In this document: positions 25,361 through 33,364 of the stretch, piece by piece
Position numbering within the stretch: position 1 is the stretch's first letter
How the letters are laid out: every line of letters begins with the position of its first letter
From: Sphingosinicella soli
GTDB taxonomy: Bacteria; Pseudomonadota; Alphaproteobacteria; Sphingomonadales; Sphingomonadaceae
Assembly (NCBI RefSeq): GCF_014199685.1
Contig: NZ_JACHNZ010000011.1
Coordinates: forward strand, 29,196 to 93,195
DNA length: 64,000 nucleotides
Direction of reading: 5' to 3'
Translations under genes and position numbers: made by a program
Notes under the pieces: model-generated
The model's input: only the letters and a program-made list of their open reading frames with translations
The model's database searches: none
Told to the model about the DNA's origin: nothing

Positions 25361-26119
25361 TCAGATTGCAAAGCCGCCGTCGACGAGCATCGGCGCCCCG
25401 GTCATGAAGGTTGACTGATCAGAGAGCAGCCACATCACGGCGTCTGCGATTTCCTTCGGCTCACCGAAGCGGCCGATGACATGCCGCTGCCGGATGCCTT
25501 CCAGTGCGACCGAAAATCCCGGATCGTTCATCAGCCGATCCTTGGCCATCGGCGTCATGATTAGGCCCGGGCAGATCGCATTGACGCGGATACCCAGAGG
25601 GGCGCCATCGATCGCAGCACATTTGGTGAGCCCGACTACACCATGTTTTGCAGAAGTATATTCCGCTGAGTTCATGGTTGCGCGAATGCCGGAGGAAGAA
25701 GCGGTGTTTACGATCGCACCGCCGCCGCTATCCTTCATCGCTAGAAATTGGTGCTTAAGGCAGTAGAACACACCCGTCAGGTCGATATGGACCACGCGAC
25801 CCCATTCGTCGGCGGTGAGCTCATGCAGCGGCTTGCTGGCCATCTCGATCCCGGCATTGTTATGCGCGCCGTCGAGTCGCCCGTAGGTATCGACCGCGAA
25901 CGCGACCATCGCCGCGACGCTCGCCTCGTCGGCGACATCGACCATGACCGCCGCCGCCTCGCCACCTGCGTCGCGAATCTCGTTGGCGACGCCTTGTGCC
26001 GCGCCGATGTTGATATCGGCCACCACCACCTTGGCGCCCGCGCCCGCCAACACGTGCGCAGTGGTCAGGCCGATGCCCGAGCCCGCGCCGGTGACGATGA
26101 GAACCTTGTCCTTGACCAT
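25361..26119 (-). CDS. Classical short-chain dehydrogenase/reductase
   Basis: A 252-residue SDR with TGAGSGIG, ADIN, NNAG, catalytic serine in NTASSSGI, the YTSAK pair and DGGFAI at the end. GGGAGAG lies before the ATG at 26119. It is the first gene of the minus-strand operon reaching to 21284 and has an operator copy 67 bases upstream. The NAD preference is inferred from the aspartate after the second strand. Substrate unknown. Confidence 0.88.
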   Translation of the reverse strand: MVKDKVLIVTGAGSGIGLTTAHVLAGAGAKVVVADINIGAAQGVANEIRDAGGEAAAVMVDVADEASVAAMVAFAVDTYGRLDGAHNNAGIEMASKPLHELTADEWGRVVHIDLTGVFYCLKHQFLAMKDSGGGAIVNTASSSGIRATMNSAEYTSAKHGVVGLTKCAAIDGAPLGIRVNAICPGLIMTPMAKDRLMNDPGFSVALEGIRQRHVIGRFGEPKEIADAVMWLLSDQSTFMTGAPMLVDGGFAI

Positions 26120-26186
26120 TGGCTATACTCTCCCGCTTGGCGCCATCCGCTCGTTCGGCGGAATTTCACTGGACGCTAAACTTAAC

Positions 26187-26200
26187 TGACCGTTTGCGCA
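26187..26200. promoter_or_regulatory. Cluster operator copy 10 (TGACCGTTTGCGCA)
   Basis: Left arm perfect, right arm degenerate. It lies in the divergent gap between the SDR (26119) and the FAH-family gene (26252). Towards the SDR, TTGCGC is followed after 17 bases by TAGCGT, a promoter-like pair overlapping the operator. Confidence 0.5.
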
Positions 26201-26251
26201 AGATGCTCGCGCACGTTAAGTGTCGAACGAGAACAACAGGAGACGGTGTCA

Positions 26252-27103
26252 GTGAAAATCGCGTCCTTTTCGATCGATGGTGGCCACAGACAGCTCGGAC
26301 TGGTCGAGGATAGCGGACTGATCGCGCTCACCCGCCACCTGCCCGGCGCTCCCGCCGACATGATCGCGCTGATCGAGGCATGGGACACGCTCCGGCCCGA
26401 GCTTGAGGCGCTCGCTGGCACCGCGCCCGACCACAAGCTCCCCGACGTCACGCTCCACGCGCCCTTGACGCGGCCGGACAAGATCATGGGGATAGGCCTC
26501 AACTATGCCGATCACGCCGCCGAGGCAAAAATGGAGCTTCCGGAGGAACAGCTCTGGTTCTCGAAGCAGGCGACGTGCATTGCCGATCCTTACGGCCCGA
26601 TCCAGCTACCCAAAGTCTCCGACAAGCTCGATTACGAAGCCGAGCTCGTTTTCGTGATCGGCAAACCAATTCGCCACGCCAGCCTCCAGCAGGCGCGCGA
26701 CGCCATCTTCGGCTATTGCGTCGGCAACGATGTCAGCGTTCGCGACTGGCAGTTCAAGACCAGCCAGTTCAATCTCGGCAAGTCATTCGACAGTCATGCA
26801 CCGTTCGGGCCGTGGATCGTCACCGCCGATTCGATCGATCCGCATGATCTTGCGATCCGTTGCTACGTGAACGGCGAGGAGCGGCAATCGTCGAATACGC
26901 ACCATTTCATCTTCGATTGCTACGATCAGGTCGCCTATCTTTCGCAAGTGATGACGCTGCTTCCCGGCGACGTCTTTTTCACTGGCACGCCAAGCGGCGT
27001 CGGTGCTGTAATGCAGCCGCCGAAATGGCTCGCCGATGGCGATGTCGTTCGTGTCGAGATCGACGGGATCGGCGCGATCGAGAATGTGGTACGCCCCGAA
27101 TAG
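26252..27103 (+). CDS. Fumarylacetoacetate hydrolase family protein
   Basis: About 283 residues. The GTG at 26252 sits 9 bases after AGGAG; a GTG at 26246 is also possible. The C-terminal FAH domain shows IMGIGLNYADHA, the metal ligands in DYEAELVFVIG, GNDVSVRDWQ and FFTGTPSGVG. Members are Mg/Mn-dependent C-C hydrolases, decarboxylases or hydratases acting on beta-diketo or 2-hydroxydienoate ring-cleavage products. In this cluster it is the best candidate for processing the product of the extradiol-type dioxygenase at 31653. It is a single plus-strand gene between two minus-strand operons. Confidence 0.88.
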   Translation: MKIASFSIDGGHRQLGLVEDSGLIALTRHLPGAPADMIALIEAWDTLRPELEALAGTAPDHKLPDVTLHAPLTRPDKIMGIGLNYADHAAEAKMELPEEQLWFSKQATCIADPYGPIQLPKVSDKLDYEAELVFVIGKPIRHASLQQARDAIFGYCVGNDVSVRDWQFKTSQFNLGKSFDSHAPFGPWIVTADSIDPHDLAIRCYVNGEERQSSNTHHFIFDCYDQVAYLSQVMTLLPGDVFFTGTPSGVGAVMQPPKWLADGDVVRVEIDGIGAIENVVRPE

Positions 27104-27152
27104 GGGTGCCCATGCGAACCGCTGGGGCCGAGCCCGTCGAGGCCCAACTCTT

Positions 27153-27923
27153 TCAGTTGGCCGACCAGCCTCCATCCACGGCGAAATCTCCGCCGGTAAT
27201 ATAGGACGCCGCATCCGAGCAGAGAAACACCACCATCTCAGCGAGTTCTTCGGGTAATCCGAGCCGGTCGAACATCGTACTGCCCATCATCATCCGACGT
27301 GTCGCCGGATCCTTGAGATACTCGCGATTAAGCGTCGTCTCCACAAGTCCCGGATGCACCGTGTTGACGCGAATACGGTGTTCAGTGAACTCCCAGGCGG
27401 CAACCTTGCTGAACATCCGCACCGCTGCCTTCGACGCCGAATAGAGCGAGAGCGTCGGCATGATCGCCTTCATCGCGCTTGCGGATGCGATGTTGACGAT
27501 CGATCCCCCGGCCTGTTTCATTGCCGGCAGCACCGATCGACACCCCAGGAACACCCCGCGGAAGTTCACACCGAAGATGAACTCGACATCCTCGATCGTA
27601 GCCTCGGCGATCGGCTTTACGGTCGCGACGCCCGCATTGTTGATCAGTGCGTCGATACGGCCGTCGCGCGCAATCGCCTCGTCGATGGCGGCGCGCCACT
27701 GTTCTTCCGACGTAACATCGAGCCGCACGAACCGTGCCTCGGCGCCACTGCCGCGAATCTCGTCGGCGAGTGCTTCGCCCGCCTCGTCGATGTCGGCGAT
27801 GATCACCGATCCGCCTCGCGCGGCGATCAACCGCGAATGCGCCGCGCCCATCCCCTTGGCGCCGCCGGTGACCAGCGCCACCTTGCCGCGCATCGAAAGC
27901 CTGTCGAAGCCAGCTTCGCTCAT
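27153..27923 (-). CDS. Classical short-chain dehydrogenase/reductase
   Basis: 256 residues from the ATG at 27923; the frame extends upstream into the preceding SDR, but only this ATG gives a normal SDR N-terminus. Motifs: TGGAKGMGAAHSRL, ADID, NNAG, NIASASAM, YSASK and DGGWSAN. It is the last gene of the operon beginning at 32258 and meets the FAH-family gene tail to tail. It is clearly distinct from the neighbouring SDR at 27934, so this is not a recent tandem duplication. Substrate unknown. Confidence 0.87.
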   Translation of the reverse strand: MSEAGFDRLSMRGKVALVTGGAKGMGAAHSRLIAARGGSVIIADIDEAGEALADEIRGSGAEARFVRLDVTSEEQWRAAIDEAIARDGRIDALINNAGVATVKPIAEATIEDVEFIFGVNFRGVFLGCRSVLPAMKQAGGSIVNIASASAMKAIMPTLSLYSASKAAVRMFSKVAAWEFTEHRIRVNTVHPGLVETTLNREYLKDPATRRMMMGSTMFDRLGLPEELAEMVVFLCSDAASYITGGDFAVDGGWSAN

Positions 27924-27933
27924 GGTGTTACCC

Positions 27934-28710
27934 TCAATTTTCTGCAGCGAGCGCGAGTTCGACGGTCGCCAGCGTGGTGCCGATGCCCCAGCCGCCATCG
28001 ACCAGATAGGCCTGGCCGGTAACGTAGCTCGCGTCGTCGCTGGCGAGGAAATGGACCATCGCGGCGATCTCTTCGGGCCGACCGATCCGCCCAAGAGGCG
28101 AGAGAATCTTCATCACCTTGTCGAGCGCCTCCCCGTTGACCGCGACCGCAAGCGGAGTGCGGACCCCGCCCGGGCAAACCGCATTGACGCGGATACCGCG
28201 CGGCCCGAATTCGAGCGCGGCGGTCTGCGTCGCCGCGACCACCGCCGCCTTCGACATCGCATATTCACCCCAACCGGGCGTGCCGCGGATGCCGGAGAGC
28301 GAGGCCGTGCTGATGATCGATCCGCCTTCGCCCATCCGCTTTGCCGCCTCGCGCATCCCGACAAGCGCGCTCAGCGCGTTGACCTGGAAATAGCGATCGG
28401 CTCGGGTGGCGTCGGCCTCCGACATCGGATGCACATTCGCTATCGCCGCGTTGCTGACGAGAATGTCTAGCTTACCGTAACGCGTCACCGCTTCGTCGAG
28501 CAGCGCCGCGATTTCGCTCTCGATCGATACGTCGGTTCGGCGGAAATCGCATCCCCAATCGCGCGCCTGCCCGGTCGCATCGGCTAGATCCGCGATCAGC
28601 ACCGAGGCGCCTGCCCCGCGCAGCCGCTGCGCAATCGCGGCACCGATGCCGCTCGCGCCGCCGGTCACGACGGCGGCCTTGCCCGTCAGGTCGAAATAAC
28701 CCGCCATCAC
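27934..28710 (-). CDS. Classical short-chain dehydrogenase/reductase
   Basis: A 258-residue SDR with TGGASGIG, IADLAD, SNAA in place of NNAG, catalytic serine in STASLSGI, the YAMSK pair and DGGWGIG. Its start overlaps the stop of the KstD-like flavoprotein gene by 4 bases, so the two are probably made together. That link suggests sequential alcohol oxidation and ring dehydrogenation on one substrate. The exact substrate is unknown. Confidence 0.88.
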   Translation of the reverse strand: MMAGYFDLTGKAAVVTGGASGIGAAIAQRLRGAGASVLIADLADATGQARDWGCDFRRTDVSIESEIAALLDEAVTRYGKLDILVSNAAIANVHPMSEADATRADRYFQVNALSALVGMREAAKRMGEGGSIISTASLSGIRGTPGWGEYAMSKAAVVAATQTAALEFGPRGIRVNAVCPGGVRTPLAVAVNGEALDKVMKILSPLGRIGRPEEIAAMVHFLASDDASYVTGQAYLVDGGWGIGTTLATVELALAAEN

Positions 28711-30368
28711 TCCGCGTCTGCCATATGGCGCGCCGCGATATAACCGAAGGTCATCGCCGGGCCGAGGCTCGATCCACCACCCGGATACCGGCCCCGCATG
28801 ATCGTGTTGTTGTCGAGACCCGCCGCATAGAGGCCGGGAATCGGGCTGCCGTCTTTGGCCAGAACCTGCGCGCGGGCATTGGTGTCGAGCCCTGCGAGCG
28901 AACTGAGGTCGCTCAGCCGCACCTCGAGCGCGTAGAAGGGCGGCTTCCGCAGCGCCCCGAGAGCAGGATTCGGCTTATGCGATGCGTCGCCCATATAGGA
29001 CGAGTAGTAATTCTCGCCGCGCGCGAAGTCAGGATCCTTGCCTGCATCGGCATAGCGGTTGAAGTCCTCCACCGTCTTCTCCAGAACTGCCGGATCGAGA
29101 CCGATCTTCGCCGCGAGCGCCGCGATCGTCGACGCTTCCTTGACATAGCCCTGCTTTACCCAGGGCTTTGGGCTGAACGGCTTCGGCTTGACCATTCCCA
29201 AACCATATTTGCCGACCGCTGCCGCATCGCTGATCTGCCAAATCCGGGTGATGCCCTTCTCGAGAACCGTCTCGCCGAAATTCTGGTAGTGGAAGCTCTC
29301 GTCAACGAATCGTCTGCCATTGCGGGCATCGACCATGATCGACCCGGGACAGTGGCGATCGAATGAAAGCGAGGGGAACTTCGCGAGCGATCCATCTTCG
29401 CGCGTCGTCGCCGAGGCCGGCACCCAGATCGCGTTGGCCGCATTGCCCTCGTTGATCATACCGCCGACCGCCACACCCATCATCACGCCGTCGCCCTGCG
29501 ATCCTTCGGGCTGGAGCGACCAGCCCGCGTCCGCCTGGGGAATATATTTCCGGCGCATCTCGGCATTGGCTCCAAAGCCCCCTGACGCGAGCACCACGCC
29601 GCGCGCAGCCTCCGCCGTCTCTTCCTGGCCCTCGCGCTCAAAGATGACGCCCGTCACCTGGCCGGCCTCGGTAACAAGCGCGCGTGCACGGGCATTGTTG
29701 ATCAGGACCACGCCGGCGTCTCTCGCCGACTTGAGAAGGCGCCCGGCGAGCGCATTGCCATTGGCGAGATGTTTGCCGCGCGACCCGCCGAGCCGGGTAA
29801 GCAAATAGCCGGCAAAGCGCTTCAACGACCAGAACGCCTCGCCGATCGAGCTGTACCAATGTTGCAGCCGGTATGCATCCGCGGGGCTCACCTGCATGCT
29901 GTGGAACAACCCCATCTCCGGGATCGGCGGTCGCAGCAGGGCGAAGTCGCCGCCCAACTTTGCTCCGTCATAGTCCGCAGTCAGCAAGCAGCGCCCGGTC
30001 TTCCAGCCAGGCGCGTCTGGCGAGTAATCGGGTATCGTGCTCGATGTCAGCAGCACTTCGCTGTTCGCTTCGAGATAGCGCAGCATTTCGGGAGCGGTAT
30101 CGAGATAGGTTTCGATAATCTCGGCATCATAGAAGTTGCCGAGCACCGACTTCAGATAGTCGATTGCTTCGGCCCGGCTGTCATCGACGCCGAGTTCCTT
30201 CTGATGATGATTGGCAGGAATCCACACCCCGCCTCCCGAAAATGCCGTCGTTCCGCCGAAGACGGGTGCCGCCTCCAGCACCACCACCTGCAGCCCCGCC
30301 TTGGCGGCGGTGATCGCTGCCGTTAGTCCGGCCGCGCCTGAACCGACCACCACCACATCCGCCTTCAT
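28707..30368 (-). CDS. FAD-dependent dehydrogenase of the 3-ketosteroid delta-1-dehydrogenase type
   Basis: The 553-residue flavoprotein begins with VVVGSGAAGLTAAI and has the FGGTTAFSGGGVWIP segment typical of KstD and related FAD_binding_2 enzymes, VLASGGFGANAEM in the middle, and a C-terminal AGLDNNTIMRGRYPGGGSSLG. In KstD the corresponding Tyr and Gly (YPGGG here) bind and polarise the 3-keto group. These enzymes remove hydrogens alpha,beta to a ring ketone. The length fits the family. Found beside a coupled SDR, it implies a cyclic ketone intermediate; the ketone need not be a steroid, since no other steroid-degradation genes are visible here. Confidence 0.87.
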   Translation of the reverse strand: MKADVVVVGSGAAGLTAAITAAKAGLQVVVLEAAPVFGGTTAFSGGGVWIPANHHQKELGVDDSRAEAIDYLKSVLGNFYDAEIIETYLDTAPEMLRYLEANSEVLLTSSTIPDYSPDAPGWKTGRCLLTADYDGAKLGGDFALLRPPIPEMGLFHSMQVSPADAYRLQHWYSSIGEAFWSLKRFAGYLLTRLGGSRGKHLANGNALAGRLLKSARDAGVVLINNARARALVTEAGQVTGVIFEREGQEETAEAARGVVLASGGFGANAEMRRKYIPQADAGWSLQPEGSQGDGVMMGVAVGGMINEGNAANAIWVPASATTREDGSLAKFPSLSFDRHCPGSIMVDARNGRRFVDESFHYQNFGETVLEKGITRIWQISDAAAVGKYGLGMVKPKPFSPKPWVKQGYVKEASTIAALAAKIGLDPAVLEKTVEDFNRYADAGKDPDFARGENYYSSYMGDASHKPNPALGALRKPPFYALEVRLSDLSSLAGLDTNARAQVLAKDGSPIPGLYAAGLDNNTIMRGRYPGGGSSLGPAMTFGYIAARHMADAE

Positions 30369-30408
30369 CCGTCCCTCCCCTATAATCAGCAGCCCTGAGA
30401 GCTACGCC

Positions 30409-31158
30409 TCAGCCCGGGCGCAAGCCGCCATCGACGATGATCTCGGCTCCGGTCACGTAGCTTGCCTCGTTCGAGCAGAGGAACAGCGAGCAGCGTGCTA
30501 CCTCGTCGGGCGTTCCGATCCGCTTCATGGGGATCGACGTGCGGATCATCTCGCGCTCGTCCGGCAGCATCGTATCGAGCTGCGGCGTGTCGATCATACC
30601 CGGATAGATCGAATTCACACGCACGCCGAGCGCGGCATATTCCTGTGCCGCCGCCTTGCTCATCATCCTGACGGCGCCCTTGGCGGCGTGGAACGACAGG
30701 CAGGTCACGGTCGCCATAATGCCAAGAATGGAGGAAATATTGACGATGGCGCCGTTGCCACTGGCGCGCAGGTGCGGCATCGCCGCGCGCATCCCCAGCC
30801 AGGTGCCCATCTGATCGATCGAGACGATGTGGTTCCACCCTTCGACCGTTTCATCCTCAACGCCGCGCATATGGTTGAGCCCGGCGTTATTGACGAGTGT
30901 GGTCAGCCCCCCGAAGCAATCGAGGGTCTTCTCCACCGCAGCCGCCCAACTCCCTTCGGACGCGACGTCATGCTCGACGAACAGCGCTTCGCCTCCCGCC
31001 GCGATGATTTCCGCGACGATCGCTTCCCCCGCCGCTGGCCGGATATCCGTCACCGCGACCCTGGCACCCTCTTGCGCGAAGACCCTCGCATGCGCCGCGC
31101 CGATCCCGCTGCCGCCGCCAGTAATGATCGCTACCTTGCCTTCCAGCCTCTTCGACAT
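30409..31158 (-). CDS. SDR-family protein with catalytic Tyr replaced by Phe
   Basis: The 249-residue protein is a complete SDR by fold: TGGGSGIG, TDIR, NNAG, a catalytic serine in NISSILGI and DGGLRPG. At the YxxxK position, however, the sequence reads SFHAAKG, placing Phe156 (codon TTC at 30691-30693) where the catalytic tyrosine belongs, four residues before Lys160. Close family members normally have YHAAK. Without the tyrosine, proton transfer to the carbonyl should fail or be very weak, so this may be a binding, scaffold or altered-chemistry protein. It lies between the SnoaL-like gene and the KstD-like gene in the same operon. A true substitution rather than a read error is assumed. Confidence 0.85.
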   Translation of the reverse strand: MSKRLEGKVAIITGGGSGIGAAHARVFAQEGARVAVTDIRPAAGEAIVAEIIAAGGEALFVEHDVASEGSWAAAVEKTLDCFGGLTTLVNNAGLNHMRGVEDETVEGWNHIVSIDQMGTWLGMRAAMPHLRASGNGAIVNISSILGIMATVTCLSFHAAKGAVRMMSKAAAQEYAALGVRVNSIYPGMIDTPQLDTMLPDEREMIRTSIPMKRIGTPDEVARCSLFLCSNEASYVTGAEIIVDGGLRPG

Positions 31159-31215
31159 GCACGTCTCCTTTCGCGCCGTCGAGGGCGCGAGCCATGATTT
31201 GCGAAACGATCCGGG

Positions 31216-31647
31216 TCAGGCTCGGTTGAAGACCGGTGAGATCGTCCGCGTCTTGATCCGCCACGCGCCGTCTTCGCGAACCAGAACGTCCTCGATGTCG
31301 GCGACCGAAACCGGATAGCTGTCGCGGCCTTCGTCTTCCGAGCGGAACAGAGTGAGCAGCGACGATATCGCGATCGATCCGTCGCCGTTGACCGCGGTTT
31401 GCGCCTCCGTGAGAACGTGTCGCGTCGTCACGTTCAACTGCGCCTGGCGGGCCACCATCGCGGGGCCGATATCGGCGCTAGCGATGGTCCCCGGTCTGGG
31501 CGATCCCGGACCGAATGTCAGGCTTGCGTCGCGCGCGAATAACGCCGCTGTCTCGGCGGCGCGGCCATGATCGACCAGCCAGAAGAAGCGGCGAACGACA
31601 TCGCCCGCGGCAAGCCGATCCTCGATCGTGAGCGTGCTATCGGCCAC
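31216..31647 (-). CDS. SnoaL/NTF2-like protein, copy 1
   Basis: About 143 residues from a GTG at 31647; a TTG at 31656 overlapping the upstream stop is an alternative, and neither has a clear ribosome site. The pattern RLAAGDVVRRFFWLVDHG, ALFARDASLTFG and a C-terminal WRIKTRTISPVF is that of the cone-shaped NTF2/SnoaL fold, as in scytalone dehydratase, ketosteroid isomerase and small subunits of ring-hydroxylating oxygenases. It lies just after the extradiol-type gene. It might catalyse isomerisation, hydration or dehydration; a dioxygenase beta-subunit role is less likely at this distance from the Rieske gene. Confidence 0.72.
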   Translation of the reverse strand: MADSTLTIEDRLAAGDVVRRFFWLVDHGRAAETAALFARDASLTFGPGSPRPGTIASADIGPAMVARQAQLNVTTRHVLTEAQTAVNGDGSIAISSLLTLFRSEDEGRDSYPVSVADIEDVLVREDGAWRIKTRTISPVFNRA

Positions 31648-31652
31648 GGTGG

Positions 31653-32258
31653 TCAACGCAGCTTGATGTCGGCAAGGCCGCGCTTGCCGATGTCCGACCG
31701 GCGCTTCAGATCTTCCTCCGGCTCTCCGGCGCGAAGGCGACATAGCAGCTCGTCCGGGTCGAATTCGACACCGATCGGGTTCTCGGCAAAAGCCTCGGAG
31801 TAAAAGAAGGCGGTCGCATCCTCTATCTTGTCGTAGTTGTCCACCTGCAACTCGATCTGATTGCCGTCGGGATCGGCATAATAAAGCGACGTCGTCGGCC
31901 CGTGATTGATCGGGAAAACGGGCCGAATACCCTTGTCGCGCAATCGTTCGTAGGTCGACATAAGCTCGGTCAAGGTGGCGTAGGTAAAGGCGCAGTGATG
32001 GACGCCCGTGACACCCTCCGGCTGCGGCTGAAGTCCCGGCACGTTGAGGATCGCAACGCGGTGATGCTCTTCGTCATAGGAGAGGAAGGCGAGCAACTCG
32101 TTTTTGAACGCCGGTGTCGCGCCGAGGACCGTCTGATACCAGTCGACCAGATCCTCGAACCTCGAGGTCCGGAGCACGAAATGCGCAAGACGCTGCGGGG
32201 AGATCACCTGCTGTCCCGCATCGGCCCCGCCACTCCGCGCCACCACATCCACAGCCAT
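31653..32258 (-). CDS. Type I extradiol dioxygenase-like protein (VOC superfamily)
   Basis: The 201-residue protein is a vicinal-oxygen-chelate protein with the likely 2-His-1-Glu metal set: His in RLAHFVLRTS, His in TGVHHCAF, and Glu in GNQIELQVD. LVDWYQTVLGA and the central YADPDGNQIEL match single-domain extradiol dioxygenases and catechol 2,3-dioxygenase-like proteins. It would cleave a catecholic ring with Fe(II) and O2, though other VOC chemistry cannot be excluded. It heads the minus-strand operon down to 27153, with an operator copy 86 bases upstream. Confidence 0.82.
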   Translation of the reverse strand: MAVDVVARSGGADAGQQVISPQRLAHFVLRTSRFEDLVDWYQTVLGATPAFKNELLAFLSYDEEHHRVAILNVPGLQPQPEGVTGVHHCAFTYATLTELMSTYERLRDKGIRPVFPINHGPTTSLYYADPDGNQIELQVDNYDKIEDATAFFYSEAFAENPIGVEFDPDELLCRLRAGEPEEDLKRRSDIGKRGLADIKLR

Positions 32259-32343
32259 TCGCTCTCTCCGATCCAGGAAGGTGCGGAGGCTATCGATCGG
32301 ATCGACGCCACTCCGCCCTCGTCATCGGCAGGATGCGCGGAAC

Positions 32344-32357
32344 ATTCCAAATGGTCA
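32344..32357. promoter_or_regulatory. Cluster operator copy 11 (ATTCCAAATGGTCA)
   Basis: Right arm perfect, left arm degenerate, very like copy 6. It lies in the gap between the VOC gene start (32258) and the TetR gene stop (32384). Read towards the VOC gene it contains TTGACC. Confidence 0.5.
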
Positions 32358-32383
32358 AGACCTATCGGCGGAACAACCGCGCG

Positions 32384-33127
32384 TCAGGTGAACACGATCT
32401 CGTATATGAAAGCGATGTTGCGGAGAATTTCCGCCTCGGAGAAGACGTCACGCCCCGTCATTGCCTTATATTCAGTGGAAAGCGTGAAGGGCGTGCCGCC
32501 TGCGCCGATGATCAGGTAATAAAGGCGCGCAGGATCGCATTCGCGTACGGTGCCTTCAGCCTGGCCGCGGCGGATCACGTCGCGAATCGTCGTAAAGTGC
32601 CAGCGGATGAAATTCTCCACAATCCATTCGAGCCGCGGCGTCGCTTGATTGCCCTCGGCAGTCAGTATCCTGTGGATCTGCGGCTGACGTGCCGACATCC
32701 GCACGAATTGATCGATGAAAGTCGATAGCGTCTCCTTGGCGCTGCGCTCCTCCGTTTGACCGAGAGTGCCCTTGACCGCGCCTCCATATTTGTCGAGCGC
32801 CGCCTCCATCGTAGCGATCCAGAGCATGTCCTTGGACTGAAAGTGATAGAGCACCAGCGTGTGCGTTACGTCGGCGCGCTCCGCTACCGCCCGGGTCGAA
32901 GTTCCCTCGAAGCCAAAGGCGCCGAAACATTCGAGCGCGGCGGTGAGGATGCGTTCGCGCACTTCTTCTCCCCGTCTGGCCTTGCCAGCGGACTTTCGCG
33001 CCGTCGGCGGATGCTCCTTGGAATGGCTTGCTCCAGTCAGTCGCACTGCCGTCCTCCCCCCGCGCGCCAGCGCGCCGGGCGCCTTTGCCTCCGCCTTTTT
33101 CACTACCCGCTTACTGTCTGTTGCCAT
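32384..33127 (-). CDS. TetR-family transcriptional regulator of the cluster
   Basis: A 247-residue regulator. A typical TetR N-terminal domain begins near residue 53 (RGEEVRERILTAALECFG) with the HTH around residues 76-96 (TSTRAVAERADVTHTLVLYHF), followed by an all-helical ligand-binding domain. Unusually, about 50 basic, Lys/Arg/Ala-rich residues precede the DNA-binding domain. It is the only regulator gene in the catabolic region and is flanked by operons carrying the TGACCATATGGTCA-like palindrome, so it is the obvious candidate to bind these sites as a ligand-released repressor. A GGTCA half-site at 33144-33148 lies just before its start, possibly for autoregulation. Effector unknown. Confidence 0.9.
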   Translation of the reverse strand: MATDSKRVVKKAEAKAPGALARGGRTAVRLTGASHSKEHPPTARKSAGKARRGEEVRERILTAALECFGAFGFEGTSTRAVAERADVTHTLVLYHFQSKDMLWIATMEAALDKYGGAVKGTLGQTEERSAKETLSTFIDQFVRMSARQPQIHRILTAEGNQATPRLEWIVENFIRWHFTTIRDVIRRGQAEGTVRECDPARLYYLIIGAGGTPFTLSTEYKAMTGRDVFSEAEILRNIAFIYEIVFT

Positions 33128-33255
33128 ACCCGCCTACCTCGTTGGTCAGGAGATTAGTGGCAGCCGCCCCTGCCGATTGCAACGATAACACACGCATTTT
33201 TTGCCTACCCGGTAAGTCTGGCCGCTTGACGGGGAGTCAAATTTGTCCCACTAAC

Positions 33256-33269
33256 TGACCATATGGTTT
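33256..33269. promoter_or_regulatory. Cluster operator copy 12 (TGACCATATGGTTT)
   Basis: The left arm and the central ATATGG are perfect; the last two bases differ. It lies in the divergent gap between the TetR gene (start 33127) and the FAD monooxygenase (start 33365), 95 bases before the latter, and could act on both. The rest of this 237-base gap shows no gene. Confidence 0.6.
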
Positions 33270-33364
33270 ATAAATCCGGGCACATTCCCAGTCGCTGTAG
33301 AGAAAGCGAATCGCCCGGACTGGCCAGTTGAACCAGGACAAAAGCCGAGAGAAATGGATTCCGA

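Noticed and set aside
33135..33148. GGTCA half-site just upstream of the TetR gene as a thirteenth operator
   Set aside because: Only one arm matches; it is mentioned as a possible autoregulatory half-site but is too weak to list as a feature.
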